Shown: in pieces, positions 37,201-48,594 of the stretch
Position numbering within the stretch: the stretch's first letter is position 1
Layout: the number at the start of each line of letters is the position of its first letter
DNA from: Aphelenchoides besseyi
Taxonomy: Eukaryota > Nematoda > Chromadorea > Rhabditida > Aphelenchoididae
Assembly (NCBI GenBank): GCA_024699855.1
Contig: JAMPIQ010000001.1
Location: 8,742,001-8,806,000, forward strand
DNA length: 64,000 nt
Direction of reading: 5' to 3'
Program-made: the position numbers and the translations under genes
Notes under the pieces: model-generated
The model's database searches: none
Seen by the model: the letters and a program-made list of their open reading frames with translations, nothing else
What the model was told of the DNA's origin: nothing

Positions 37201-40200
37201 GATGAGATCAAGAATACACGTGAACGTTTACAAAAGACGGAAACTGAGTTCAAAGATCTCGAAGCGCGTTTGAAAACGTTGGCAAATGAACGCGACGAGC
37301 TTCAACGTTTGTTGCAACGAGAAACCGAAGAACGATCTGCATTGGACGAAGAACGAGACTTTTTGGCGTCGAAGTATGCGGAATCAAACGAGCTGTTGAA
37401 TACGATTCGTGCTCGACTCGAAGAAGAGGAACAACGTGCTGCAACTTCGACCGAAAATGCCAAAAAGAATCAGGTAATAGACCCTTTAAATTTGTTTCAA
37501 TTTGCGTATTCAGGAACAAGTTCGTGATCTTTACGAGCAATTGGAGCACGAAGAACAGAAATGTCAAAAAGTTCAACTCGAAAAGGCGGCCGTTGATGAG
37601 CGTTTGAAACGGTCGGAAGAACGAAATGCCGAACTCGAAGATCTAACCGAACGACAAAGCAAAGAACGTAAACAGTTAGAGGATCGTGTCGCACAAATGA
37701 CCGCTCAGTTGGCTGAAGACGAAGAAAAGATTCGTCAAGCGAGCAAACAACGAACACGTGTCGAGGGTCAAGTTGTCGAATTCGAAGAAGAATTGGAACG
37801 TTTACGTGTGGAGCGTGCCGAATTGGACGCGAGATTGTCCGCAGCTAATTCACATTTGCAACAAAAGGACGAGGCATTGGAAGAAGTGCGAAACAAAGCG
37901 ATTGATTTGGTTCAACAGTTGAAAACAAGCGAAGATGCTTTGGCCAAATCGCGAGAAAGGTTTGCGTTCATTGAACAATCCGATTATGCAAATGAAAGTT
38001 TAGATCGGATATTGAAAATGATCGTATTGCTCAGCTGGAAAAACGGATTCGCGAGCTTCAAGTTCAAATCGAAGATCTTCAAGACGACTTGGAAAACGAA
38101 CGAAATTTACGGGCGAAAGCTGAGCAACGACGAAACATTTTGGCTGAAGAATACGAAACCCTGAAAAACGAGTGTGTACAGGCTGTTGATCGTGGAACAA
38201 TTGCTCTCGACATTCAGAAGAAAAAGGACGAAGAACTTCGACAACTTCAGGTAGAAAGAGTTTCTCTTACAATCTTAATGTTCAAACAAACTGCAGATTA
38301 ATATCGAAGCGATCACTCGAGACAACCAAGAACTACTCGATCATTTGCGTCAAAAGCATCAATCTCAGTTGGAGACCTTAAACGAGGAATTGGCACAACA
38401 AAAGCGACTTGTCGAAAAAGTTGATCGAACTAAATTATCGATGGAACAAGAAAAATCGGAATTAGCCATTGAACTCGGAAACCTTCAGGTTGCTCGTAAC
38501 GAGGCCGAAAAACGACGCAAATTGGCCGAAGCGACAATCGCCGAGCTTCAGGCATCACTCGCTGATGCACAACGAGAACGTGAACAAAATGCTCAGCAGT
38601 TGGCAAAAGTAAGTAGATAAAGTAGATTCTGTTCAATCAACAAACTTTTAGTTACAACCCGCATTGGAAACAACGAGTCAACAACGAGAGGAGTTGGAAG
38701 AACAATTGGTGGCTGCTTTGCGAAAAGCTCAATCGTTGGAAACTCAGCTCGCTGATACTCAAGATCTTTTGCAACAGGAAACACGTCAGAAATTGAACGC
38801 CTTGTCCCAAATTCGAACTCTTCAAACCGATCAGTCTGCAATCACTGAACATCAAGAAGAGTTAGAGGAACAGAAACGAAAACTCGAAGCCGAATTGAAT
38901 GCCGCTCGTAATCAAATTGCCGAAGAAGTGCGAAAAGCTGAAGAACAAACAGCTGATGCATTGGACGAGCAAAAGAAACGCTTCCAAAAAGAGTTGGAGA
39001 AATTGCAAGCGGAGATCGACGATGCGGTGGTTGCTCGCGATCGTGCTGATCGTGGAAAAAAGAAACTGCAAGAGGAGGTAAATGGCGATTAAAATTTGAA
39101 GTTTATTGTTAAGTTTAGCTTGACGACATCGCACACGAACTGGAAATCACTCGTGCAGCTAATCGCGATTTCGAGAAACAACAACGCAAGTTCGATCAAC
39201 AGCAAACCGAAGATCGAACCGCCTTACAAGCCGCTCTACGCGAGCGAGATGCTCTCGCACAAGCTTGTCGAGATCAGGAAAGTAAGATTCTGAATTTGGA
39301 AAAGAGCTTGGATGCCATGGAACAACAGAAAGATGAGCATGAACGTGCAGTTCGAGCTTTGCAACTTGAACTCGACGAAATGGTAATAAAGAACTTATAG
39401 TGAATTTGCGGTCAATGAGTTTTAGATCTCTTCAACTGATGACGCCGGAAGAAATGCCCACGATTTGGAACATGCAAAACGACAATTGGAACAAGAGATT
39501 GCCGATCTTCGTGCTCAAGTTGAAGAATTGGAAGATGGTTATCAGTTGGCCGAAGATGCACGTCTGCGCTTAGAAGTTACTAATCAAGCCTTGAAAGCTG
39601 AGCATGAACGTACTCTCGCAACAAAAGAACAGGAAGATGAGGACCGACGACGAGCACTCTCCAAAAAGCTCGGTGATTTGGAGGCCGAGTTGGACAGCGA
39701 ACGTCGAAATAGAGTCGGTTTAATGACTTCTACTAATTCGATCATCTTTACTCTAGAACAATACTCTTTCGCAAAAGAAACGAGTCGAAACACAAATTGG
39801 TGATTTGGAAAACCAACTTGATATGGCGAACAGACAAAAAGAAGATCTCAATCGCCAACTCAAACGCTATCAACAACAATTTTCTACCAGTCAAACGGAA
39901 ATCAACGAAATCAAAACTGAACGTGATCGACTAACGAAAGATCTTCGTGAAGCAGAACGACGGTTAGCAGATACCTAGCTACAAATTCAATCATTTTATT
40001 CAGAATGCGAGAAGCACTGGGCGAAGCCGCACGAATTCAGGAAGCCTATGATAGTGTTGTCGTTCAGAAACGAGCTATTGAAGCCGAACGTGACGAATTG
40101 GAAGAACGACAGAGTCATGGCGGCGTGTTGTCTGGTGATGAGAAACGCAGCTTGGAAGCCGAAATTCAACGATTAACTGAAGAGTTGGAAAATGAACAGG

Positions 40201-40784
40201 AAAACGCGGAACAGTCGTTGGCAAAGATGCGTCGTGCTCAACAACTGGTTAGTTAAAGAAAACCGGACGTCTGTTTATCTTAATTTCAGGTCGATCAACA
40301 TGCTACCGAATTAGATAATGAGCGTAAAACGGTGCAACAACTCGAAGAGCAGCTTCAACGAGCTGAACGTGAAAATCGTGAGCTTCGCAGTTCGAATGCA
40401 GAAACCGAAATGTCGTTGTCGCGTTTGCGTAAGGAGAACGAAAACCTCAGCTCTCGAGTTCGATTAGTCGATGAGCAATTGCGAACGGAGACCACAAATC
40501 TCACAAACTTGCAACGTAATCTCCGAAGAACGGAAAAGAAAGTCGGTGAACTGAACGCCCAAATTGAAGAGGAACGGCGAGTGTCTGAACGATTCAAAGA
40601 AGAGGTTTGTATTGTTCGGATTCGTTTGTGTTATTAAAATCAATTTTAGGCTGATCGTGCAAACAGCCGATCACGTCAATTGCGCCGACAAGTTGACGAA
40701 GTGGAAGACGAATTGGCTCGTGAACGTGCGAAAGTCCGTGGATTGCAGCGTGAACTCGATGAACTCGCTCCTTCGGAAGTCTAA
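34210..40784 (+). CDS. nmy: Non-muscle myosin II heavy chain
   Basis: Actin motor of the non-muscle/smooth-muscle class II type, used in cytokinesis, cortical tension and morphogenesis. About 20 short introns; roughly 1,890 residues. The start at 34210 precedes the SH3-like N-terminal domain ([17 protein letters not shown]). The motor has the P-loop [13 protein letters not shown] (34892 on), switch I NDNSSRFGKFIRI, switch [18 protein letters not shown], actin-binding [15 protein letters not shown], and the SH helix [23 protein letters not shown]. Loop 1 is very short (ASSNRGK). The neck has two IQ-type sequences ([34 protein letters not shown]). A continuous coiled coil with the expected heptad pattern runs from about 37.2 kb to the end. 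The coiled coil stops at [13 protein letters not shown], earlier than in human paralogues; the last ~28 coil residues and the non-helical tail are missing. It is convergent with the Notch-like gene. Confidence 0.97.
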
Positions 40785-41315
40785 AGTCCACTCAAATCTT
40801 GTATTAAAACTTTTCAATTTGTTTGATCTAAAGCTAAAAACTTAAGTCTAATTGGAAGTTTTTACTTAACTTATTGTATTATTGGCTCTGAACATAAAAC
40901 TGTGACATTAATTGAGAATCTTTATTCTTTTAATTTAATAACAAAACACCTGTGAAACAATCGACCTGTCTTGAAATACCGCGTCAATTCTTGGTCTCTT
41001 TCCAGCTCTCTGTAATGAATTATTTCATTTTAATAGGTTGAGAAGAAAGGTGTTAACTAACTACAGAACGAAGCGCTTGACACTTGATTCTCACAACTGA
41101 GATGTTTTATTAAGATTGGTACCCAATTTGTGAATCAAACTTCTTGTTTCAAGTTCAAAATGATGCAGAAAGTTTTCCCGTGCATTTTGATACAAAAACA
41201 AACATGTTTACAAGCTTAGTTGTGTTTGTAAAATACGCAGAGTTACAGAAAGCGAGCTGATTTTGTGCAAACAAACGATTGGCGTTCTGTAGTTGTCAAG
41301 TATTTTCTCCTCATC
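40785..41315. other. Convergent gap myosin / Notch-like
   Basis: This AT-rich stretch of 531 bp lies between two stop codons. I searched it for a further myosin exon encoding the usual tail end and found none. It should be 3' UTR of both genes. Confidence 0.5.
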
Positions 41316-44300
41316 CTAATAGTAGCTATTTAAACGTACCACTGTTTTATTCGATGATGTTCGCTTTTTTTGTCCAGTTGGCGCTACCAATGCAACGTTA
41401 TCATTTTTGCATTCGTTAATCAATTTGATGCCAATGTAATCATTGTTTTGATTAGCGAAATCAATCGCTTTCAATCCATGGGCATCGACCAACTCTTTGT
41501 TGGCGCCCAATTCTAGAAGGATTCGAAGTGACTCTGTTTGGCTGTATCGTGCTGCTTGAATCAAAGGTGTAGCGTTCTAAAAGTTGAATGCCATAATAAG
41601 TTAAAGACAAAGTATCTAACTTCATCGTTCCGTGCGTTAATCTCAGCTCCCGCTTGGACGAGAAGTTCGATCGTCTCTGTGGAGTTGTTTGACGCTGCAA
41701 GATGTAGAGCCGTCTCGCCGTCGTGAAATTGTGTGTGTTCACGGTAACCAACACCATTCAAATCGATTTCGTTTCCACCATATTCCAAAAGAAGTTTGAG
41801 GATCGACACATGAGCATCACCACTTAAGGCGCACAACTTCAACGGTGTGTAACGTCCACGGGCAACAGCGTTGATGTTAATCTTCGTATTCTGTAGTAGC
41901 CATCGTGCGGCATTGCAGTTGATGAATTGGATTGCAACATGGAATGGGTTGTGTCCGTCGTGATCGCATTCGTTCACATTTGCACCATTTGCGACGAGCA
42001 ATTGAAGGATTGTGAGCGCTCGATACTCTTGAACGGCATAGTGAAGAGGCGTACAACCCACTAAAATTGAACTGATTAGAAGGCTTCTGAAAATCCACTT
42101 GCTTGAATCTTTTGCGTTGACTTCATTGTAATGCCCGTTGTTGATTGCTGTGTAGAGTTCCGTGTACCGTTTCTCTTCGCTGACTTCCAAGTCTCGAACG
42201 ATTCGATGCAAACGGGTTGCCGACGATTCCACGTGGTAGTTTTTGGTGTCCAGAGATTGGGTCGCCGGTTGGAAGTAACTACCAGTCCAAGTAAAACGCT
42301 TAGTGTATGGACTGCCTATTAATATTGATGAATAACTGCCGCTACAAGGAGAAAACGTACATGATGCGTCAGAAGATATCGTTCTTTGATCTAAGCAAAT
42401 TAATTGATAACAAATTAGAACACCCTCGTTTACCTTCTTTAATGATTGGTGGATAGTAAATCGGGGCGCTTTGAAAATTAGCTTCACGGTACGCAAATCG
42501 TCTCTTTTTTATTCTATCGTATCCGATCATTCCCATAACGAGAAAAGAGACACCACCAAAGGAAAGTACCACTAAGAAGAATTTATTGTATGAATTTGTT
42601 GAAACTTCTTGAGTGTCGGCTCGGTAGACAGAAAATCCCAACGGCTCAAGAACCTAAAACCAAGTGCGGTAATCGGCTGAGCTTAAAAATGCAAGCATGA
42701 TTTCAGTGACAATGAGAGGTCAAGATGGCGTTTGTGGCATGCGAAATCGACTCTCCCGACTTACACTTCCATTCGAAAGAGCAATCATTGTGTGATTCTT
42801 TTACATAACAACCACTCTTGCTTGAGCAATAGAAAATTTGATGACGGTAAAACCGATTGAACTTTCGACTTTCAATTCACTGACCTGTTGAACGACGTTT
42901 GTCACCAATCTCAAGGCAACATCTTGGACACTGTCTGGACAAGTCAAATTGCGATCAAAGCGTTGAGCTTCGTAACAGGGACTAATGTCTATTTGAAAAT
43001 ACAAGAGCGCGCCTTCAAGTTTCGAAGCTAAAACTCAAAATCAATAAATAAACACAAGAACAGAAACATACTTGAACGTCGATGTCGTAGGCTTCTTTGT
43101 GTGTAAAAGAGTGTTTCGTCGTTGATGTCAATGTATTTCTCGACATCACTCAAGAGTTCACCTGCTCCTTTCTCAGAATCCCACGCGTAAATCCTCGGTC
43201 GACCGTTCTCATCCTTAGGAACACGAACGGCAACACGCAAAACAGTGTCGATTGCAGATAGAATATCTCCAAGTCGTTCTATCACTTGTTTTTGTTCTCC
43301 AATGAGAAACAAGAGAACTTCGCCACTGAGCAACGTAGATCGGGCGTCCACCAACTCGCAGTGTTTCCCGGCATAAAAACGATCGCAAATGCAACGATAG
43401 TCGTTCTCGATGTCAATACAACGACCATGACCACTACAAGTGATATCTGGAATCGACTTGTTACTTTTTGGTATACCTAACTGTTAACTTACGATTTGCA
43501 CTGCAATGATTGACCGACATTACACACGTTCCAGTCGTACATATCTTCACTTGGCAATGATCTCCCGTGTAACCCTCGTTACAAGAACAGTTATAACTTC
43601 TGAATTCAAATTTATTTTGGTTTTTCTTGATTTCAACTCACGCATAATCACTTTGCGGAAAACAATAGCCATGAGTACCGCAATAATCGTGTGCACACGG
43701 ATCGGGCTTTGCAATCTCACAGTTTAGTCCGGTATAGGAAGAAGTACACGAACAGTAAGGTCCATTGGAGTTCCACGCACACACTCCACCATTCTCACAT
43801 TCAAGTCCACAACTGTTGTCCAATCGAATTTCGCAATTTTTACCATCGAATCCTAAAGACCAATTAGCAATATTTCCACCTGCTATTTAAAATTACCGGG
43901 CATGCAAATGCATTGGTGAGTTAATTTCTTGTTCAGACACGATCCGCCATTTTTGCACGGATTTGAAACACAATGTTGAACGATGTCTTCACAATTTTGA
44001 CCCGTATATCCACTTGAACATTCACAGCGATAACTTCCAACAATATTCTCACACCGCCCACCATTGTGACAAGGATCCCACTCACATTCGTTGAAGTCTT
44101 CACAATTGGGTCCTAAAATAGTGATTTCGTTTTTTTAGATTAATTGCCCGAGAGTTAATCGTCTGTCTCTAATGCAATGACGTTAATCGACCGTTCAGTT
44201 TTCTCATTAACTTTAAGTATCGAGTTTCAATGTCAAAAAACTTCTGATCGCCGCTTTGGCTGCAAATGGATGAGAACTATAGGGAAATGGCAAAAAACTT

Positions 44301-45460
44301 GCAGCCATTGATCAACGTCACCGCTTGTCGATCTCGCGACCTGTCAAGTCGACAGCGAGATGTTCGATTTTCGCGCGTCTTCACCGTATTTTCGAATCAG
44401 CGGGCCGTCCGTTGTTTTTGGACTCCGAACTTCACGCTGAGTGGCCGTGGGAATGTCACGGCGATTGTGAATGAGTCATACCCATTTTGGGAACAAGCGG
44501 AAATGTTTTGTTTTTACCCTTATATCCCCAATTGACGGTCAAATAACTCACCGACAAAGCCGCGTTCGCACTCCCGCAATTCGCATCGATCACCGGAGAA
44601 TCCGTCAAGACATCTGAAAGATCGTTTTATCAATACACAAACAAATTGACACTCTCGATAAGCCGAATTCCCAGGATGATTACGACGTGTTCACGAAATG
44701 ATTAGCTCGCAAGTTTCAAGCTGCAAAAGGTCAAACTCGGACGAGCAAACGGACTCGCGGATTAGGAAGCAAGCAAGTTAATCCAATCCGCTCTAACAAG
44801 TCGGCACACAAAACCAACTTTTGGTCCAATCTTTCTGCTCATCCGAAGCGCATCTTTTGAGTCAAAGAGCTATCCATTTAATTACGCACTCCCAATTAAT
44901 CCACCCCATCAAAAATTACGTGTCGGCAGTCATCCGCTAATTTGGACGCTTATCGGATCAACGTTTTTGGTTGCAAGCCGCGTGGTCAAATGCAAGCGAT
45001 TCTAAATGTTGCAAATGATGTGACTCAGCCCGCGCGCTCTGCTCTTTTTTCCCATTCATTTGATAAAATTGGATACGCAGAACAATTCGCGACTGACATT
45101 TCGTAAAGCAACGAAAAAGATGAATGCGCACTTTCGTATGCAAATCAGCTAGTCCCAAAATTTTCGCAAACGAATCGTGGACACGTCGCGCCCATGACCG
45201 ACCAACATTCGATTGACGGTCAATTGACAGATCAGCCCATCGAATAACATAAACCACCTACCTGCAGACGTACGTTGATTTGACTTCCGCGTTCACTGAT
45301 GAGTTGAGCAGTGGCACGAGAACGCCGTTGTTCTCGCAGCTTTCTTCCACGGATTCAGCTAAAACAATCGGTCAGAAAACGAGCAAAGACGTAACCACTT
45401 ACTTTTACTGTAAACAAAGAACAAAATGACCAGTTTAATAACGTGGTCGAATCCACTCAT
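41316..45460 (-). CDS. lin-12/Notch-like: Notch/LIN-12-like receptor lacking LNR repeats
   Basis: About 12 exons, roughly 850 residues. The start at 45460 gives a signal peptide ([18 protein letters not shown]). Six or so EGF repeats follow, for example [20 protein letters not shown] and [20 protein letters not shown]. In one contiguous exon (43075-43449) the last EGF ([14 protein letters not shown]) runs straight into a NOD-like segment (VLLFLIGEQ, later [15 protein letters not shown]) and a furin-type site RHRR. NODP follows ([18 protein letters not shown]), then one transmembrane helix ([20 protein letters not shown]), a basic stop (RIKKRRF), IYYPP in the place of the RAM motif, and five or six ankyrin repeats. 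The chain ends about 30 residues after the ankyrins; no PEST or activation region was seen. The exon boundary near 42800 and the 641-nt and 449-nt early introns are the weaker parts. It should be cleaved and signal through CSL if the family logic holds. Confidence 0.85.
43075..43449 (-). other. EGF-NOD junction exon of the Notch-like receptor
   Basis: This single exon, without any internal intron, encodes the last EGF repeat, the NOD-like segment and the RHRR cleavage site. LIN-12/Notch repeats, which normally lie between EGF and NOD, are absent here, so their absence is not a splicing error. Confidence 0.8.
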
Positions 45461-45977
45461 CTTTTACACCGATTGTGTAGGCTTTCAGTTTCTTGTCTTT
45501 TTCTGGAAAAATGTCATTAGACGATTTGACCAACAAAAGTTTGTCGACTTCACGGCACGAAAGATACGAACGTAAAACGCGATTAAACACGAACTGCTGT
45601 TCCGAAATCAGACCAAAACGAAAAGCAGCAGTGGACTCAACGTTCGACGTTTTTGAGGCAAAATGACGCGAATCGCGCAGTCAAATAGGCGAAAAAAAAC
45701 ACGAAAATTTGTTTCGATTAGACGGAACGCGGATGCAGAATTGTAGGGATTGTAAGAGGAATTCACTTGGCGTTAACTATTGATGGGACAACTAGAAACA
45801 TGTCCGCAGTCTGGACAGTCGTCTCTCGCTTCTCTCTGTTGCCATCACTGCAGCAAAGAAAACATCAAAGTCTCCGCCAACAGATCGCACGGCTTTCTAT
45901 CAACGAAACATTGGAAATGAGTGTTAGCTGACCGAGAGATCTCTTTTGGAGTAGGAGATGCTCCTTGATTATAATGG

Positions 45978-45990
45978 CCATATAATTATA
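45978..45990 (+). repeat. Copy 1 of palindromic AT-rich 13-mer
   Basis: CCATATAATTATA; here it extends to a perfect 12-bp palindrome, ATATAATTATAT. The second exact copy is at 47817-47829. Both lie upstream of the Notch-like gene. The core is compatible with paired homeodomain binding. Confidence 0.5.
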
Positions 45991-47816
45991 TCCTATCCGG
46001 AGGCGCTCTCAACTTGATTGATTTAAGATCAAGGGATCTCAGCCGACAGTTCAGGCGCGCGTAATACGATCGACACTGCGGGCGATCAGGAAAAAGAAGG
46101 AGAGGAAAGCGGCATTGGACAAAAGTCAACGAAATGGATGACATGGACGATCAGAAGACGGCTTGTTTTCAGGTGACCCTTATGACATTCAAACGTTCAA
46201 AAACAGCGGACAATCTGCAATTTGCCGTCACAAAGAAAAAAGAGTCGCATTTATTAACAAAATGACAACTGAAAGGACGAGATTCATATCGTTAGCCGAC
46301 GAGAACGATCGCGTTTGATGGGCAAACGTGAATAAACTCGTTGTCCAATTAAATAGACACATTTACAAGACGACCCACCTCGAATTTTCGACTCTTAATA
46401 GAATGTGACCATTTGGTTGCATCGCGTCCGACTGAGTTAGTTTGGCGCTCCGCCCCTCCGTTTTTTGGCGACGAACTTCCAAACGGTCGCGACTCTCGGA
46501 CCTCAAACAATCGAGAGAAAGCGGGAAACTCATGTTCCTCAACAACAAACCGAAGTCTCATATTGGATTCACCACGTACTGTACATCACTTTTCGTCGCT
46601 TTTAGAGGCCGATTTCGTACCGTTGGGTTTCTTGCTGTCAAAAATGATCGAAAAAAAGCGCCGAATTCGGGAGTTGGAATTCGAATTGCAAAAGAAGCTG
46701 CGAATGTTTTGGTTGCTGGGAATTCAAATTACACGGTTATGGTCCTCAAGGTTCAAAGCGGAGATACGTGAATTAATTGTGCCGATAAGATAGTGAAGAA
46801 ACGGATACTCAAAAGAAAACAGACCGTTAGCGAAACTGATTTCGTATCACTCAAAAACAATAAGCGAATTGATTCAAAATGACTTGAAATCAAGCTGTGA
46901 GTAGCTCTTTGATCGAACCGCTTTGATCCAACCAATTAAACAGTTAGATCATAACCAGCGCTGTCCTTAAAAAGTTTATGGACACTTTGTCGGCAACCGT
47001 TTGCCGTTTGATCAGAAGAGTAATTGAGCATCCAAATTGCTCGGAACAACAAGTGGACCCAAAAAAATAAACGATTTTCCCACGACGATATAAAAACCCG
47101 AAATGATTGCGCGTGGTCGGCATATCGAAGCGATTGCAAGTCAGTGGTTTTGTAGCGGAGAAGAGTTACGATCTGAGAGCGAACGTTTACGATTCCGAGA
47201 TTTATTGTTCCTGGCCACTTGTAGGGTTCAAGAGTTTCATGTGAACGATTGTTTCATAGCAGCTAATAGACAAGTTTACAAATTCCCAGCAAACTCCCGA
47301 TCCTAATTAGCGAACAAAAACCCAATTTTCAACTTCCGTTTTCTCATCCTATTGGCTCTAACCACCGGAACACCTGCAGATTTGTCATGAACGTAATTAC
47401 GTGCAATCTGCTTTTTCTTTGTCCTTAACTGTATTTGTTTGTTTTCACTGACCATCGGTCATTCCATTGTGCTCGCAACTCTCGGGTGAGGTCGCATACT
47501 CATAGTCATCATTCGAAGGAAGAAAACACGAAATTTGAATTCCGGTTTGCGGATTAGTAAGCTCAAACGATTTGGCTTACTGTAAGCTGTTGTACGAGCC
47601 CTCCAGTCCGCTTGATCATAAAAGTTGAGTATGAGAGGAAGGTGGAAAACGACCAAAAACATTTTGGTTTGAATGTGGGAATCGTTAAGACACAATGAGT
47701 GAATGGCTAGCGGTCATTAAGCGATCAGATCATCAGGAATTTGGTAATAGATACACAGTTTAGACAAAGTGACGCAAATCCGGTTTGAAACCGCGATACT
47801 CGTCACAACCGACTGT

Positions 47817-47829
47817 CCATATAATTATA
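47817..47829 (+). repeat. Copy 2 of palindromic AT-rich 13-mer
   Basis: Exact repeat of the sequence at 45978-45990, in the same orientation 1.84 kb away. The palindromic core here is TATAATTATA. Confidence 0.5.
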
Positions 47830-48594
47830 CGCGACGTACACGAAAACGCTTAAAGGCCTTCAACGAAAAGAGCTTAGTCGATAAATGAAAACAGGAAACA
47901 ATTTGTTGCTCATCAGAAATTCATAAAAAACATCGCGAAATGAGAAACCGTAAAGTTGCTGTACAAAAAGAAGTCAAAGAGCTCGTAAATTGTTCCAAAC
48001 CGAATTGGGCGATCGACTTTTTTTATGATCCGTGCAATTGATTTGTCGCTGTTTCTCACGAATGAACGCCGCCAAGGGCAGAAGCTGCAGCAGTTTTTTT
48101 AGCGTGTTCTAAACCGCGGGTATTCTTTCCTTCAGCTGTATACGCTATTTTGAGTCAGTGTTTGGAGGCTATGACGATCATTTGGTCAGAACTACTTTGC
48201 GCGTTTCTTCATAACTTTCAAAACTTTTCTCACGATTCGACCAGATGTCCGTAATGGTCCTTTAAATTGGAATGTTGCACCAAAACGCAAATCGACTTCG
48301 CTAACCGTCGTTTATGAGCTGATTCGCAGGAACATCGAAAGTCATTTGCTTCATTAAAACGGCAAACAGTTCGATCAACTCGTCGAGCAATTTTGGATTT
48401 CGACCGTAAATGTAAATAAACTTTATAGATCAAAAAAGTACAATTAGGAAATCAATTAATCTTATTGCACACGGAAATCACTTTCAGGAATCGGGAATGT
48501 GAATGGCGGGAGTGGGAATCTGCGGTGAACAAAAGCGAGAAGAATTTCGAGCAAAAACGGTCGACCCGTTTAATTAAGAGAAGAAAAGCGAAGC

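Larger units (their letters stand above)
45461..48594. other. Upstream region of the Notch-like gene
   Basis: This stretch of 3.1 kb lies between the Notch-like start codon and the 3' end of RABGAP1 (both minus). No exon is supportable. It holds two exact copies of the 13-mer CCATATAATTATA at 45978 and 47817, with a palindromic TAATTA centre. Confidence 0.5.

Noticed and set aside
47077..47084. CSL-type site (CGTGGGAA on the minus strand) upstream of the Notch-like gene
   Set aside because: A single 8-mer match in 3 kb is close to what chance allows and lies 1.6 kb from the start codon; not enough for an autoregulation claim.
47088..47306. TATAAAAA followed by a plus-strand open frame of 67 codons
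   Set aside because: The product is unrecognised and short and has no splice sites or coding signature; the TATA-like word is expected in AT-rich sequence.
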